Part shown: positions 13,473 to 20,194 of the stretch, in pieces
Numbering within the stretch: the stretch's first letter is position 1
How the letters are laid out: every line of letters begins with the position of its first letter
From: Candidatus Moranbacteria bacterium CG23_combo_of_CG06-09_8_20_14_all_35_22
GTDB lineage: Bacteria; Patescibacteriota; Minisyncoccia; Moranbacterales; UBA2206
Assembly (NCBI GenBank): GCA_002772115.1
Contig: PCRW01000065.1
Coordinates: 1-23,881, forward strand
Direction: 5' to 3'
Length of the DNA: 23,881 nt
The notes under the pieces: model-generated
Told to the model about the DNA's origin: nothing
Databases searched by the model: none
The model's input: only the letters and a program-made list of their open reading frames with translations
Translations under genes and position numbers: made by a program

Positions 13473-14621
13473 TTATTTATCATTATTAAATATATCAACA
13501 TATTCTTTATAGATGTATGTCTGACCATATTTTTTGTTTTTATCTTTTGGTTGTAATATTTTCAAATCAATAAAACGATCAATCACTGTTTGCGCGCCAG
13601 CACGAGTAAACCCTGTCCATTTTTGAATTATAGCAACATCAACAATTGATTGTCCAAAAAGTTTAGGTAAGATTAAACTGGCACTTTCGGCGGCGCGCGT
13701 GCCTAGTTTGTGAATTTTTATAAAATCTTTTTCTCGTAAGACTGTAATTTTATCAACTATAGCAATCGCCTCATTAGCAATTTCAATTACACCTTCAAGA
13801 AAAAATTCTAACCATTCATAAATATGGCCATTATGATAGCCTAATAATTTTGCATAATATAGTTGCTGATGTTTTTTGAAAAATGAAGACAAAAACAAAA
13901 CTGGTTTTTCAAGATATCCCTGTTTCCAAAAATAAAAGGTAATGAGCATGCGACCAGTTCTGCCATTGCCGTCGAGAAATGGATGGATTGTTTCAAATTG
14001 CGCGTGAATAAGTCCAGCCTTAATGACGACGGGTATTTCATCGTCTGCGTGTATGAATTTTTCAAGATCAGAAAGCGCGCGTTGCATTTCGGCAACGGGT
14101 GCTGGCACGAAACTGGCGGTACTTGGTTTTGTGCCACCAATCCAATTTTGACTTTTGCGAAATTCTCCTAGATCAGAAAAATGAGTTGCTCGAGCTTGGC
14201 TCATTAGCTGTTTGTGTGATTCTCGCACGAAACGCAAAGACATTGGAAAATCATCAACAGAAATTCTTTTTATGCCATAATTTAACGCCTTAATATAATG
14301 TAAAATATCATCAACATCATTTGATTTATTTGACGCAGGCTTGATTCCAGCCTCAATTGCATCAATCATGGTGGCACGCGTGCCTTCAATTTGACTTGAA
14401 GAAGTTGCATCTTTACGCAAATACATCAAAAGAAAAAAATCTGAATCTGGCAAAAGTTTTGTAATGCCATCGAGTTTGCCAAGGAGTCGCGTAGCCTCGT
14501 TGCTAGTCTTTAGTATCTTGGCATCAAAATCAAAGCCTCCCTTTGGTGGAAAAGGATATGGAACAAAGGCCTTGAAGCCCTCAATTTGCTTAATATTAGT
14601 GCCGATTTTAGTGGTTTTCAT
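13473..14621 (-). CDS. Fic family protein, second copy, with winged helix
   Basis: A 382-aa Fic protein from the ATG at 14621. The catalytic motif HPFLDGNGR (213-221) is complete, and the N-terminal inhibitory motif SSQIEG (75-80) is present, so it is a class II auto-inhibited enzyme, predicted to AMPylate an unknown target. The N-terminal domain PYPFPPKGGFDFDAKIL is typical of the Fic_N/DUF4172-like subgroup. The C-terminus (about 310-370) has IVDVAIIQKWTGFTRAGAQTVIDRFIDL, a winged helix-turn-helix. It is not a close duplicate of the other Fic protein in the window; similarity is confined to family motifs. The frame extends upstream to a TTG at 14654, but the -10 box ends right there, so that start would not be transcribed. 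Controlled by a promoter embedded in a perfect inverted repeat. Confidence 0.92.
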   Translation of the reverse strand: MKTTKIGTNIKQIEGFKAFVPYPFPPKGGFDFDAKILKTSNEATRLLGKLDGITKLLPDSDFFLLMYLRKDATSSSQIEGTRATMIDAIEAGIKPASNKSNDVDDILHYIKALNYGIKRISVDDFPMSLRFVRESHKQLMSQARATHFSDLGEFRKSQNWIGGTKPSTASFVPAPVAEMQRALSDLEKFIHADDEIPVVIKAGLIHAQFETIHPFLDGNGRTGRMLITFYFWKQGYLEKPVLFLSSFFKKHQQLYYAKLLGYHNGHIYEWLEFFLEGVIEIANEAIAIVDKITVLREKDFIKIHKLGTRAAESASLILPKLFGQSIVDVAIIQKWTGFTRAGAQTVIDRFIDLKILQPKDKNKKYGQTYIYKEYVDIFNNDK

Positions 14622-14642
14622 AGTTTGTTTACATCTTTTAGC

Positions 14643-14677
14643 TAATATATACAAAGTATAGTAGTTTGTATATATTA
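14643..14677. promoter_or_regulatory. Operator: perfect 13-bp inverted repeat over the fic promoter
   Basis: TAATATATACAAA (14643-14655), nine bases, TTTGTATATATTA (14665-14677): both arms match perfectly. It fills the spacer of the fic promoter, covers the -10, and reaches the transcription start. A bound dimer would exclude RNA polymerase. The outer three bases of the right arm are the yebC stop codon. Confidence 0.75.
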
Positions 14678-14683
14678 TGTCAA
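14655..14683 (-). promoter_or_regulatory. Promoter of the second fic gene
   Basis: On the minus strand consensus TTGACA (14683-14678), exactly 17 bases, TATACT (14660-14655). The -35 is formed by the last codons of yebC (Leu-Thr). Transcription should begin near 14648. Confidence 0.8.
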
Positions 14684-15391
14684 ATTATCAAAAATCTCCT
14701 CCACATCTTCTTGGTCGTCTAATATTTCCAAAAGTTTGTTGTAGCTTTCTTGGGTATTTGCATCAATTTCGACAGTGGACTTTGGAAGGAAAGTTAGATT
14801 AGATTCGGAAATTTCAATATTATTTTCTATTAATTTTTCTTGGACTTTTTGCAGATCTTGGGTTTCGGTATAGACAAAAAGTAAGTTGCCATCAATTTTT
14901 GTGTCTTTGGCACTAGATTCGATGGCGATCATTTCGAGTTCATCGGCATCTTTGCCAGTTAGATCAATAGTAATTTCACCGACCTGTTCAAAATTCCACA
15001 TGGAACTTCCCACTTCGCCGAATTTTCCGCCAGCTTTTGTGAGGATGCTTTTGATTTCGCTCACGGTGCGGTTTTTGTTGTCGGTAGAAGTCTTGATAAG
15101 CATCATGATGTTACCTGGGCCCTTAGCTTCATAAATGATTTCAACGATTTCTGCGCCACTCAAATCGCCCGTTCCTTTTTTGACTGCCTTGTCGATATTG
15201 TCTTTGGGCATATTGAATTCTTGAGCTTTTTTCATGGCCATGCGAAGTTTGAAATTTGTGTCTGGGTTGCCACCGCCTTCTCGCGCGGCGATCACAATCG
15301 GTTTAGCGAGTTTAGTGAAAATTTTGGCGCGCTTAGCGTCATTTACCCCTTTTCTTTGTTTTATTCCCGCCCAATGTGAGTGTCCTGACAT
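14675..15391 (-). CDS. yebC: YebC/TACO1 family protein
   Basis: A 238-aa member of the YebC/PmpR/TACO1 family. The start MSGHSHWAGIKQRKGVNDAKRAKIFTKLAKPI is the strongly conserved N-terminal signature, followed by AAREGGGNPDTNFKLRMAMKKAQEFNMPKDNIDKAVKKGTG and IIYEAKGPGNIMMLI. Length matches the family. Long annotated as transcriptional regulators, YebC proteins are now also linked to translation, where they help ribosomes through difficult sequences such as polyproline. The gene starts at an ATG immediately after a large inverted repeat, and its final codons double as the -35 of the downstream fic gene. No other gene within 80 bases upstream. Confidence 0.95.
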   Translation of the reverse strand: MSGHSHWAGIKQRKGVNDAKRAKIFTKLAKPIVIAAREGGGNPDTNFKLRMAMKKAQEFNMPKDNIDKAVKKGTGDLSGAEIVEIIYEAKGPGNIMMLIKTSTDNKNRTVSEIKSILTKAGGKFGEVGSSMWNFEQVGEITIDLTGKDADELEMIAIESSAKDTKIDGNLLFVYTETQDLQKVQEKLIENNIEISESNLTFLPKSTVEIDANTQESYNKLLEILDDQEDVEEIFDNLT

Positions 15392-15393
15392 AT

Positions 15394-15471
15394 GAATGCT
15401 AATAAATCGCGAATGTTAAAACTAATTTATTCGAATATATGTTATTTATCATTCGCGGATATTAGCATTCT
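15394..15471. repeat. Long inverted repeat between the lamin-tail gene and yebC
   Basis: GAATGCTAATAAATCGCGAA (plus TG) at the left pairs with the right arm CATTCGCGGATATTAGCATT (plus C), with one mismatch-rich base and a one-base shift; about 36 bases lie between. The arms are about 21 bp. It occupies nearly the whole gap before yebC, so the yebC leader would carry a long hairpin ending two bases from the ATG. Confidence 0.75.
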
Positions 15472-15477
15472 AGCAGT

Positions 15478-17325
15478 TTAAAAAGTAATTTTCAAGAGTA
15501 GGTAATTTAGGAAATAATTGATGTTGGAAGAACTATTTTCCCAAAAAATTATCGCCCAATGTTTATTATGTATCGGCGGGGTAAAAGTATAAAAATTTTC
15601 ATGCAAATTTAGGCTTTGGGCGCCTAAAACTCTTGAATTTTGGGGTATCAACTTTTCCGATAAAATTATATCGTGGCTAGAAAGAGCCATTTTTTGGCGA
15701 TTTTTTTGCTTTTTTTGCCAATCCGGCGAGGTGGTATATCTTCCAAGACTAGCTTGGATTTCGGAGTTGGGGATAATAAAAATATTTTCCTCTGTTGTGG
15801 CGCTGGTTCCCTCATCCGCCCTTTGGGCACCTTCTCCCAAAGGGAGAAGGGGATCTTTAATTTTATTTTCAATATTGCTTGGTGTTTCTACCCAATTCCA
15901 ACCCTCGTCATTTTTTTCATAAATTTCATCCTCTGCAATCTTGTCTTTCTTTCGGTCATATTTTATTTTTTGCACAACCTTACCAGAAGGATCGCGTAGT
16001 TCAATTTTGGTTTTTTCATTGCCCAGGGTGAAAGCACAAATTTCTTTGGTGAGTTTTTTGGTTTTGCCTTTTTTAATTCTGAAATCTTTCCGAATCGGAT
16101 GGTTGATCAATTTGTCTTTGCCCGTAGCAATTGACCAGCCCTCAAGATTAACCTTCTTCTTGGATTTATTTTCAATTTCAATCCACTCATTTTTATCTAA
16201 GCCTTTCGGGTTAGGCATAATCCTTTTTATTCTTATTTTCGGCGCGTCATACTTTTCTACCTTGACTTCAAATTCATAAATTTTATCCTCGCCGTTTCCA
16301 CGAATTTTGAGACTAGCTTTAAATTTACCAGTTTTTTTATATTTATGTTTGGTTTCTTTTTTATAACTTTTGTGGCCGTCGCCAAAATTCCAAGTGAATT
16401 TTTTGGCACTCCCATCAGTTTTCACATTGAAATAGGCGTAGGTATTTTTATATACATGCTTAGGTAAGATTAGTTTTCCAGACAAAATTTTGTCGAAAAA
16501 GTTTTCTCCTCCCGGAGTAGGGGAAGATGTCCAACGCCAAGATGAGCCATCAAAAGAAAAAGAATGGGCACTTTTTCCGTTTGCATATTTTTGACTAGCG
16601 ATTAAATTATCTTTTTTGTCATAAAGAAAAACAGTGTCGCCTTTGGAATCATTGTTAAGTGAAAACGAACCATAGAAAACAATAAATTTTCCAATTTTTT
16701 CTTTTTTGGAAATCTTTCCTTTGGCACCTTTGGAATCTTTGATTGTATAATCGGAAAAATCAATTTCTTCTCCAGTTGAGTTTATTATTTCGACAAATTC
16801 TTCCTCGCCTACTTTAGTGTTAGGCGCGGGATAAATTTCACTAATCATAATCCCCGAATAATCTTTTATTTCTTCTTCTGATTCATCCTCTCCCCAATTT
16901 ATACAATCGATAATAACATCCTTATCTTTATTCTCAAATATTATGGCAATACCATTTGTTTCAGAAATAGTCGCTTTTCTCCAAATATTAGCTTTTATTT
17001 CAGAGGGAAAATTATTATTTTTGCTACTTGCCCAAAGATAAGTTTTTCCAGAAGAAATAGAATCTTCATCGCCAAAAGAAACTATACTAGTTTGTGTTCC
17101 AGAAGATGTTTTTTTGACAAGTTTATATTCATTAAGATTAATTTTATTTTCTGTTGTATTGGTAATTTCAATAAAGTCATCATCCACACTTGTTTCACTT
17201 TCAAACTGAATATTAGTAATTTTCAAAACAGGCTCAGCTAAGCAAATTTTTTCCCAAATAAAAAAGCTAGCTAAAATAACCAGCCCATAGAGAAGATAAT
17301 AATATTTTTTATTTTTATTTTTCAC
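15478..17325 (-). CDS. Secreted lamin-tail/PKD repeat surface protein
   Basis: A 615-aa exported protein. Signal-type N-terminus at residues 8-30 (YYYLLYGLVILASFFIW). Then three lamin-tail domains (LTD): about 33-145 (FIEITNTTENKINLNEYKLV), 158-275 (ISEIYPAPNTKVGEEEFVEI, ending WRWTSSPTPGGEN) and 362-482 (IKRIMPNPKGLDKNEWIEIENKS, ending WNWVETPS). A PKD domain sits between the second and third (about 293-357, FTWNFGDGHKSYKKETKHKY). LTDs in bacteria are extracellular and often occur on proteins with nucleases or surface functions; no enzyme is visible here. Residues 492-507 are encoded by an inserted palindromic repeat. The tail after it is less ordered and may be a weak C-terminal anchor. GTG start at 17325, 23 bases after the PH-domain gene. 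Confidence 0.85.
   Translation of the reverse strand: MKNKNKKYYYLLYGLVILASFFIWEKICLAEPVLKITNIQFESETSVDDDFIEITNTTENKINLNEYKLVKKTSSGTQTSIVSFGDEDSISSGKTYLWASSKNNNFPSEIKANIWRKATISETNGIAIIFENKDKDVIIDCINWGEDESEEEIKDYSGIMISEIYPAPNTKVGEEEFVEIINSTGEEIDFSDYTIKDSKGAKGKISKKEKIGKFIVFYGSFSLNNDSKGDTVFLYDKKDNLIASQKYANGKSAHSFSFDGSSWRWTSSPTPGGENFFDKILSGKLILPKHVYKNTYAYFNVKTDGSAKKFTWNFGDGHKSYKKETKHKYKKTGKFKASLKIRGNGEDKIYEFEVKVEKYDAPKIRIKRIMPNPKGLDKNEWIEIENKSKKKVNLEGWSIATGKDKLINHPIRKDFRIKKGKTKKLTKEICAFTLGNEKTKIELRDPSGKVVQKIKYDRKKDKIAEDEIYEKNDEGWNWVETPSNIENKIKDPLLPLGEGAQRADEGTSATTEENIFIIPNSEIQASLGRYTTSPDWQKKQKNRQKMALSSHDIILSEKLIPQNSRVLGAQSLNLHENFYTFTPPIHNKHWAIIFWENSSSNINYFLNYLLLKITF
15809..15852. repeat. Palindromic repeat inserted in frame in the lamin-tail gene
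   Basis: Two adjacent hairpins: GCCC-TTT-GGGC (15818-15828) and CCTTCTCCC-AAA-GGGAGAAGG (15830-15850, perfect 9-bp stem). Read with the gene it codes for LLPLGEGAQRADEG. This peptide pattern is the hallmark of a repeat family I recall from many unrelated bacterial genomes. The element falls after the last LTD domain, in a linker, so the protein tolerates it. Confidence 0.75.
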
Positions 17326-17348
17326 TCTAAGTTAAAACTGAATTAGTT

Positions 17349-17939
17349 TTATGTTGTTTCGTGATGGATTTTTTCTCGAAGCATTTCTCCAAATTCATTT
17401 TCTTCTTTGTTTTCCAATTCATTTTGCAGTTTCATAATCACATCTTTAATGGTATAGGGATCAGGAACATTGCGGAAGATGAAGCGCTCTCTTTCGCCGG
17501 CGGTTTGAATGAGTAAATTGCCATAATTGAGAAAAGTTGGAATGACTCCGCGTACATCTGTGGTGACATCTTGAATTTTTTCCAATTCCAATTCGCTCAC
17601 CACGCGAGTGAAAAGTCCTTTTTGTTCGATATTAATGATTCTTTCACTGGTGACTATCCAAACATCAAAATAGTAGTCAATCCAGATAACAAAAAACAAG
17701 AGCCAAAGAAAGGTAAAAAAAAGACTGCGCATAAAGGCGGTGAGATTGATCAGAAGTTGCTCACTGAATTCATCAAAGAAAAAAGCAGTGAGGAAATAAC
17801 TGCCGAAAAGAAAAAGTATTATAAAGAAAATCACAGAAAAGTGGGTAAGGATATTGAACCAGTGACGGTGAATGACCATCAGAATTTCTTCGCCGTTTTT
17901 TTGTCCTTCAAAATGATAGTGGGTAAATTTATGTTCCAT
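17349..17939 (-). CDS. Membrane protein with bacterial PH domain
   Basis: A 196-aa protein from the ATG at 17939, beginning MEHKFTHYHFEGQKNGEEIL. Two membrane segments (about residues 31-55 and 72-96, rich in Phe) are followed by a bacterial PH-like domain (about 95-180): YYFDVWIVTSERIINIEQKG, LELEKIQDVTTDVRGVIPTFLNYGNLLIQTAGERERFIFRNVPDP. The block from TSERIINI to RNVPDP is the usual bPH_2/YdbT-like signature. The family's role is unclear; membrane-stress or lipid-related functions are proposed. The frame extends 13 codons upstream, overlapping the previous gene, but the ATG at 17939 leaves a natural two-base gap after that gene's stop. The long charged tail EEFGEMLREKIHHETT would be cytoplasmic. 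Confidence 0.82.
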   Translation of the reverse strand: MEHKFTHYHFEGQKNGEEILMVIHRHWFNILTHFSVIFFIILFLFGSYFLTAFFFDEFSEQLLINLTAFMRSLFFTFLWLLFFVIWIDYYFDVWIVTSERIINIEQKGLFTRVVSELELEKIQDVTTDVRGVIPTFLNYGNLLIQTAGERERFIFRNVPDPYTIKDVIMKLQNELENKEENEFGEMLREKIHHETT

Positions 17940-17941
17940 AA

Positions 17942-18166
17942 TTAAAAAATAATAAGTTTTGAAATTAGCGCGTTCCAATCAACCGAAAAAAATAACATAA
18001 TATTGGAAAGAAAAAGCAAAATTGAAACTACCACAAAAATCGGCAACATTATTTTATTAGTTTTGGCATTTATCGAATAGCGCGCCAAATGATAGATGAT
18101 GAAAAAAAATAAGAAAAGATAAGTGATAAAAATAATGGCATAGAGGGCAAGGATAATGTAAAACAT
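17942..18166 (-). CDS. Small two-helix membrane protein
   Basis: A 74-aa protein with two hydrophobic segments (about residues 2-26 and 41-63) around a short polar loop, HLARYSINAKTNKIM. No family recognised. Its stop lies two bases before the start of the PH-domain gene, so the two are almost certainly translated from one mRNA and may form a small membrane complex. The start codon lies just after a palindromic repeat that separates it from ruvB. Confidence 0.6.
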   Translation of the reverse strand: MFYIILALYAIIFITYLFLFFFIIYHLARYSINAKTNKIMLPIFVVVSILLFLSNIMLFFSVDWNALISKLIIF

Positions 18167-18176
18167 ATTTTTTTTC

Positions 18177-18246
18177 TGTCATCCTGAACTTGTTTCAGGA
18201 TCCAATCTTTTTTTGAAAGCAGATTCTGAAATAAATTCAGAATGAC
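18177..18246. repeat. Hairpin repeat between ruvB and the small membrane protein
   Basis: Two 27-bp arms, TGTCATCCTGAACTTG... on the left and its imperfect inverse ...AATTCAGAATGACA on the right, pair at 22 of 27 positions, and every difference is a transition. Each arm is itself partly palindromic (ATCCTGAA/TTCAGGAT). The pattern matches an intergenic repeat known to me from many bacterial genomes. It begins five bases after the ruvB stop and could serve as a 3' end hairpin. Confidence 0.75.
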
Positions 18247-18251
18247 AAGTT

Positions 18252-19259
18252 TTATAAGAGTTTATTTTCTTTATTATACTTTATCCCTAAATGATTATAA
18301 GCGCTTTCTGTGGCAATGCGACCGCGTGGAGTGCGAGCGAGAAAGCCAATTTGGATGAGATAGGGTTCATAAACATCTTCAATTGTTTTGATTTCTTCTG
18401 AAGTGGCGGCGGCAATTGTGCCAAGTCCGACGGGGCCACCTCCAAATTTTTCAATAATAACCCGAAGAATTTGTTTATCCGCCGGTTCTAATCCTAGCGG
18501 ATCGACATCAATCATTTCCAGCGCTTCGATTGCTACTTCTTTATTTATAATAGCATGATTTTTTATTTGAGAAAAATCGCGTACCCGTTTCAAAAGGCGG
18601 TTCGCTACGCGCGGAGTGCATCTAGCACACTCGGAAATTTTTTCGAGGCCTGATTCATCCGCTGTTACATTAAGAATTTTTGCGGAGCGCTCCAATATTT
18701 TTTTTATCTCTTCATTGGCATAAAATTCCAAGCGATGCACAGCGCCGAAACGATTGCGCAAAGGATTGGAAATGGAGCCAAGTTTGGTAGTGGCACCAAT
18801 CAAGGTGAATTTTGGCAGATCAAGTTGGATTGTTCTGGCGGACGGCCCTTTGCCAATAATAATATCTAATTTATAATCTTCCATCGCAGGATAAAGAATT
18901 TCTTCAATGGATTTATTTAGTCTATGAATTTCGTCGATGAAAAGAATATCGCCGTCGGATAAATTAGTTAAGATTGATCCGAAATCACCCACGCGTTCAA
19001 TGGCTGGACCGGAAGTGGTCTTAATTGCGACGCCCATTTCTTTGGCAATGATGTTGGCTAGCGTTGTTTTGCCTAGTCCCGCGGGACCATAAAGCAAAAC
19101 ATGTTCGATTGACTCCTTTCTTTTTTTGGCAGCTTGAATCAGAATGTCTAGGTTTTTTTTAACCTTAACTTGCCCCACATAATCGTGGAAGTTTTGCGGG
19201 CGAAGGGTTATGTCAAAACTAATTTCTTCCGGTTGTTCTTTTGAGCTAGTAATTGTCAT
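18252..19259 (-). CDS. ruvB: RuvB Holliday junction branch-migration ATPase
   Basis: A 335-aa AAA+ motor that, with RuvA, drives branch migration at Holliday junctions. Clear landmarks: FDITLRPQNFHDYVGQ near the N-terminus, Walker A GPAGLGKTT (58-66), Walker B LFIDE (106-110), sensor 1 in LIGATTKLG (153-161), the arginine finger in PLRNRFG (166-172), and a C-terminal winged helix with GFLARTPRGRIATESAYNHLGI. Length is normal. ATG at 19259, preceded by a very AT-rich stretch of short direct repeats with no convincing promoter. It heads a minus-strand set ending in yebC; ruvC is about 8 kb away and no ruvA appears in this window, so the three genes are dispersed. Confidence 0.96.
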   Translation of the reverse strand: MTITSSKEQPEEISFDITLRPQNFHDYVGQVKVKKNLDILIQAAKKRKESIEHVLLYGPAGLGKTTLANIIAKEMGVAIKTTSGPAIERVGDFGSILTNLSDGDILFIDEIHRLNKSIEEILYPAMEDYKLDIIIGKGPSARTIQLDLPKFTLIGATTKLGSISNPLRNRFGAVHRLEFYANEEIKKILERSAKILNVTADESGLEKISECARCTPRVANRLLKRVRDFSQIKNHAIINKEVAIEALEMIDVDPLGLEPADKQILRVIIEKFGGGPVGLGTIAAATSEEIKTIEDVYEPYLIQIGFLARTPRGRIATESAYNHLGIKYNKENKLL

Positions 19260-19389
19260 AATAATTTTTAATTTTATAATTCTTAATTTTGTAAATAAAT
19301 CTTAATTTTTAAGCATTAAAAAATTAAAAATTGTTTAAAAATTTAAAATTAAAAATTAAAAAATTCGCACAAATTCAGTATACACCTTC
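19260..19389. other. AT-rich spacer upstream of ruvB
   Basis: About 130 bases made almost only of A and T, with repeated AATTAAAAATT-like blocks around 19316-19368. No reading frame, and no promoter with correct spacing for ruvB was found. It separates ruvB from the rightward promoter at 19390. Confidence 0.5.
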
Positions 19390-19418
19390 TTGACATAAAT
19401 TAAAAGCTGTGCTATGCT
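19390..19418 (+). promoter_or_regulatory. Strong promoter for a non-coding transcript
   Basis: Consensus TTGACA (19390-19395), exactly 17 bases, TATGCT (19413-19418) with an extended TGC just before. No credible gene begins within the next 500 bases, so the immediate product should be an RNA starting near 19424. Confidence 0.75.
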
Positions 19419-19423
19419 ACTTA

Positions 19424-19618
19424 GTCATCTAAAAGCTCGCTATTTGCACGGTTTTTGGTGGCTAGCAGTAAATTGCAGGCAATTGGTGACTTCTATCTTT
19501 TGTCATCAATCATGGAAACAGCTTTCAAGATATGGGTAGGGTGGGTTCGTCCTGCGCTATTCCTCGATTTTGTTTCTTTTCCGAGGCTCCTAGTCTCGGT
19601 CCTTGCCTGCAGATTACT
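19424..19618 (+). ncRNA. Candidate structured RNA, family unknown
   Basis: Hand folding gives a branched structure. A closing stem pairs AGTAAATTGCAGGCAA (19467-19482) with TTGCCTGCAGATTACT (19603-19618), 15 of 16 positions. Inside are a stem 19483-19490/19502-19509 (TTGGTGAC with GTCATCAA), an imperfect stem 19534-19563 tipped by a TTCG loop (GGG-TTCG-TCC), and a stem CCGAGGCT-CCT-AGTCTCGG (19581-19599). A hairpin at 19439-19466 directly abuts the closing stem. CCTCG (19562-19566) could alternatively pair with CGAGG (19582-19586), competing with the last stem. It lacks the signatures I know for RNase P RNA, tmRNA, SRP RNA and the single-rod form of 6S RNA. No terminator follows directly, so the 3' end is unknown. 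Confidence 0.55.
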
Positions 19619-19930
19619 ACTATCGTGGATTTATGCAGACTAAACGCAGATTAACGCGGAAAAAATACGAGAAATAAAATTTAAAAACGATTGTAGAAAA
19701 GTTGAGCTTTAGGGTGGAGCCTAAAATTTTCAAAAAGCTCAATTTTGGAGAAGTTAGTTAGACGCTTAGCGTCTAGTGTAGCAATTAAAAACAGTTTTCT
19801 ATCAAGACCAAATTTTTTGTAAAAAGTTTTTAGGAAATTTTTGGTTTTAGAGGGAAAAAATTAGAGCCATGTGATTGTCAGTGAACGCACTGATTTCACA
19901 TGAAATATAAATTCAAAGCAAGGAGGAAAA
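19619..19930 (+). other. Non-coding region with hairpins before the 79-aa gene
   Basis: About 310 bases with no plausible gene. It holds a short direct repeat (ACGCAGATTA then ACGCGGA, 19644-19661); a hairpin with 9-bp arms TTGAGCTTT (19702-19710) and AAAGCTCAA (19734-19742) enclosing AGG/CCT; a 17-base palindrome TAGACGCTTAGCGTCTA (19759-19775); and a long hairpin at 19868-19902 just before the next ribosome binding site. The region may be a long leader continuing from the structured RNA, or a separate regulatory leader. Confidence 0.45.
19868..19902 (+). promoter_or_regulatory. Leader hairpin upstream of the 79-aa gene
   Basis: CATGTGA, TTG, TCAGTG, loop AACG, CACTGA, TT, TCACATG: two perfect stems of 7 and 6 bp separated by a small internal loop. 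It ends 17 bases before the Shine-Dalgarno of the downstream gene, so it could affect translation or mRNA stability. Confidence 0.55.
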
Positions 19931-20170
19931 ATGAAAGTAATCTACAAAATAACTGGCTGGAGGTCAATGGGTGGTGAGTTGTATCCTCATCAAGCTGAAT
20001 TTGAAGATGAGGGATTTCAATGCCATTATGATCTTAAAAAAAGGCATGAGGTAGGAGTTGAATTATTAAAAAAACAACTTCCAGTAATTAAGCCTATTGA
20101 AAGTATCTCTGGCATCACACTCTGGAGTAAGAATATCTTCGGAGAGTATGTGCCAAGAGAATTGAAATAG
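19931..20170 (+). CDS. 79-aa protein of unknown function
   Basis: Starts MKVIYKITGWRSMGGELYPH at an ATG with the best Shine-Dalgarno in the window: AAGGAGG at 19920-19926, four bases before the ATG. That strong signal, unusual among genes here, argues that the gene is real and well translated. The protein is soluble, mixed in charge, with two Trp and one Cys, ending NIFGEYVPRELK. A middle helix, LKKRHEVGVELLKKQLP, is amphipathic. No family is recognised. It lies downstream of the structured RNA and leader hairpins, and upstream of a terminator-like hairpin, so it probably forms a short transcription unit. Its codon and base use is less AT-extreme than the glycosyltransferases. Confidence 0.6.
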   Translation: MKVIYKITGWRSMGGELYPHQAEFEDEGFQCHYDLKKRHEVGVELLKKQLPVIKPIESISGITLWSKNIFGEYVPRELK

Positions 20171-20194
20171 GCACAGGAGTCTGGCGGGAAAAAG

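Noticed and set aside
15673..15999. 108-aa plus-strand frame opposite the lamin-tail gene
   Set aside because: Shadow of the real gene, and it spans the inserted palindromic repeat.
17571..17945. 124-aa plus-strand frame opposite the PH-domain gene
   Set aside because: Low-complexity Lys/Glu-rich antisense of a membrane protein with clear domain motifs.
19541..19555. GGGTTCGTCC resembling a tRNA T-arm
   Set aside because: The loop is not the seven-base T-loop and no acceptor, D or anticodon arms fit around it.
19424..19618. 6S RNA, tmRNA, RNase P RNA or group I intron for the structured region
   Set aside because: The fold is branched and not a rod with a central bubble; no tag frame, no GAGGAAAGTC-type core and no correctly ordered intron core segments were found.
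19455..19643. 62-aa open frame on the plus strand in the ruvB upstream region
   Set aside because: No ribosome binding site, odd composition, and it lies across the paired stems of the candidate structured RNA.
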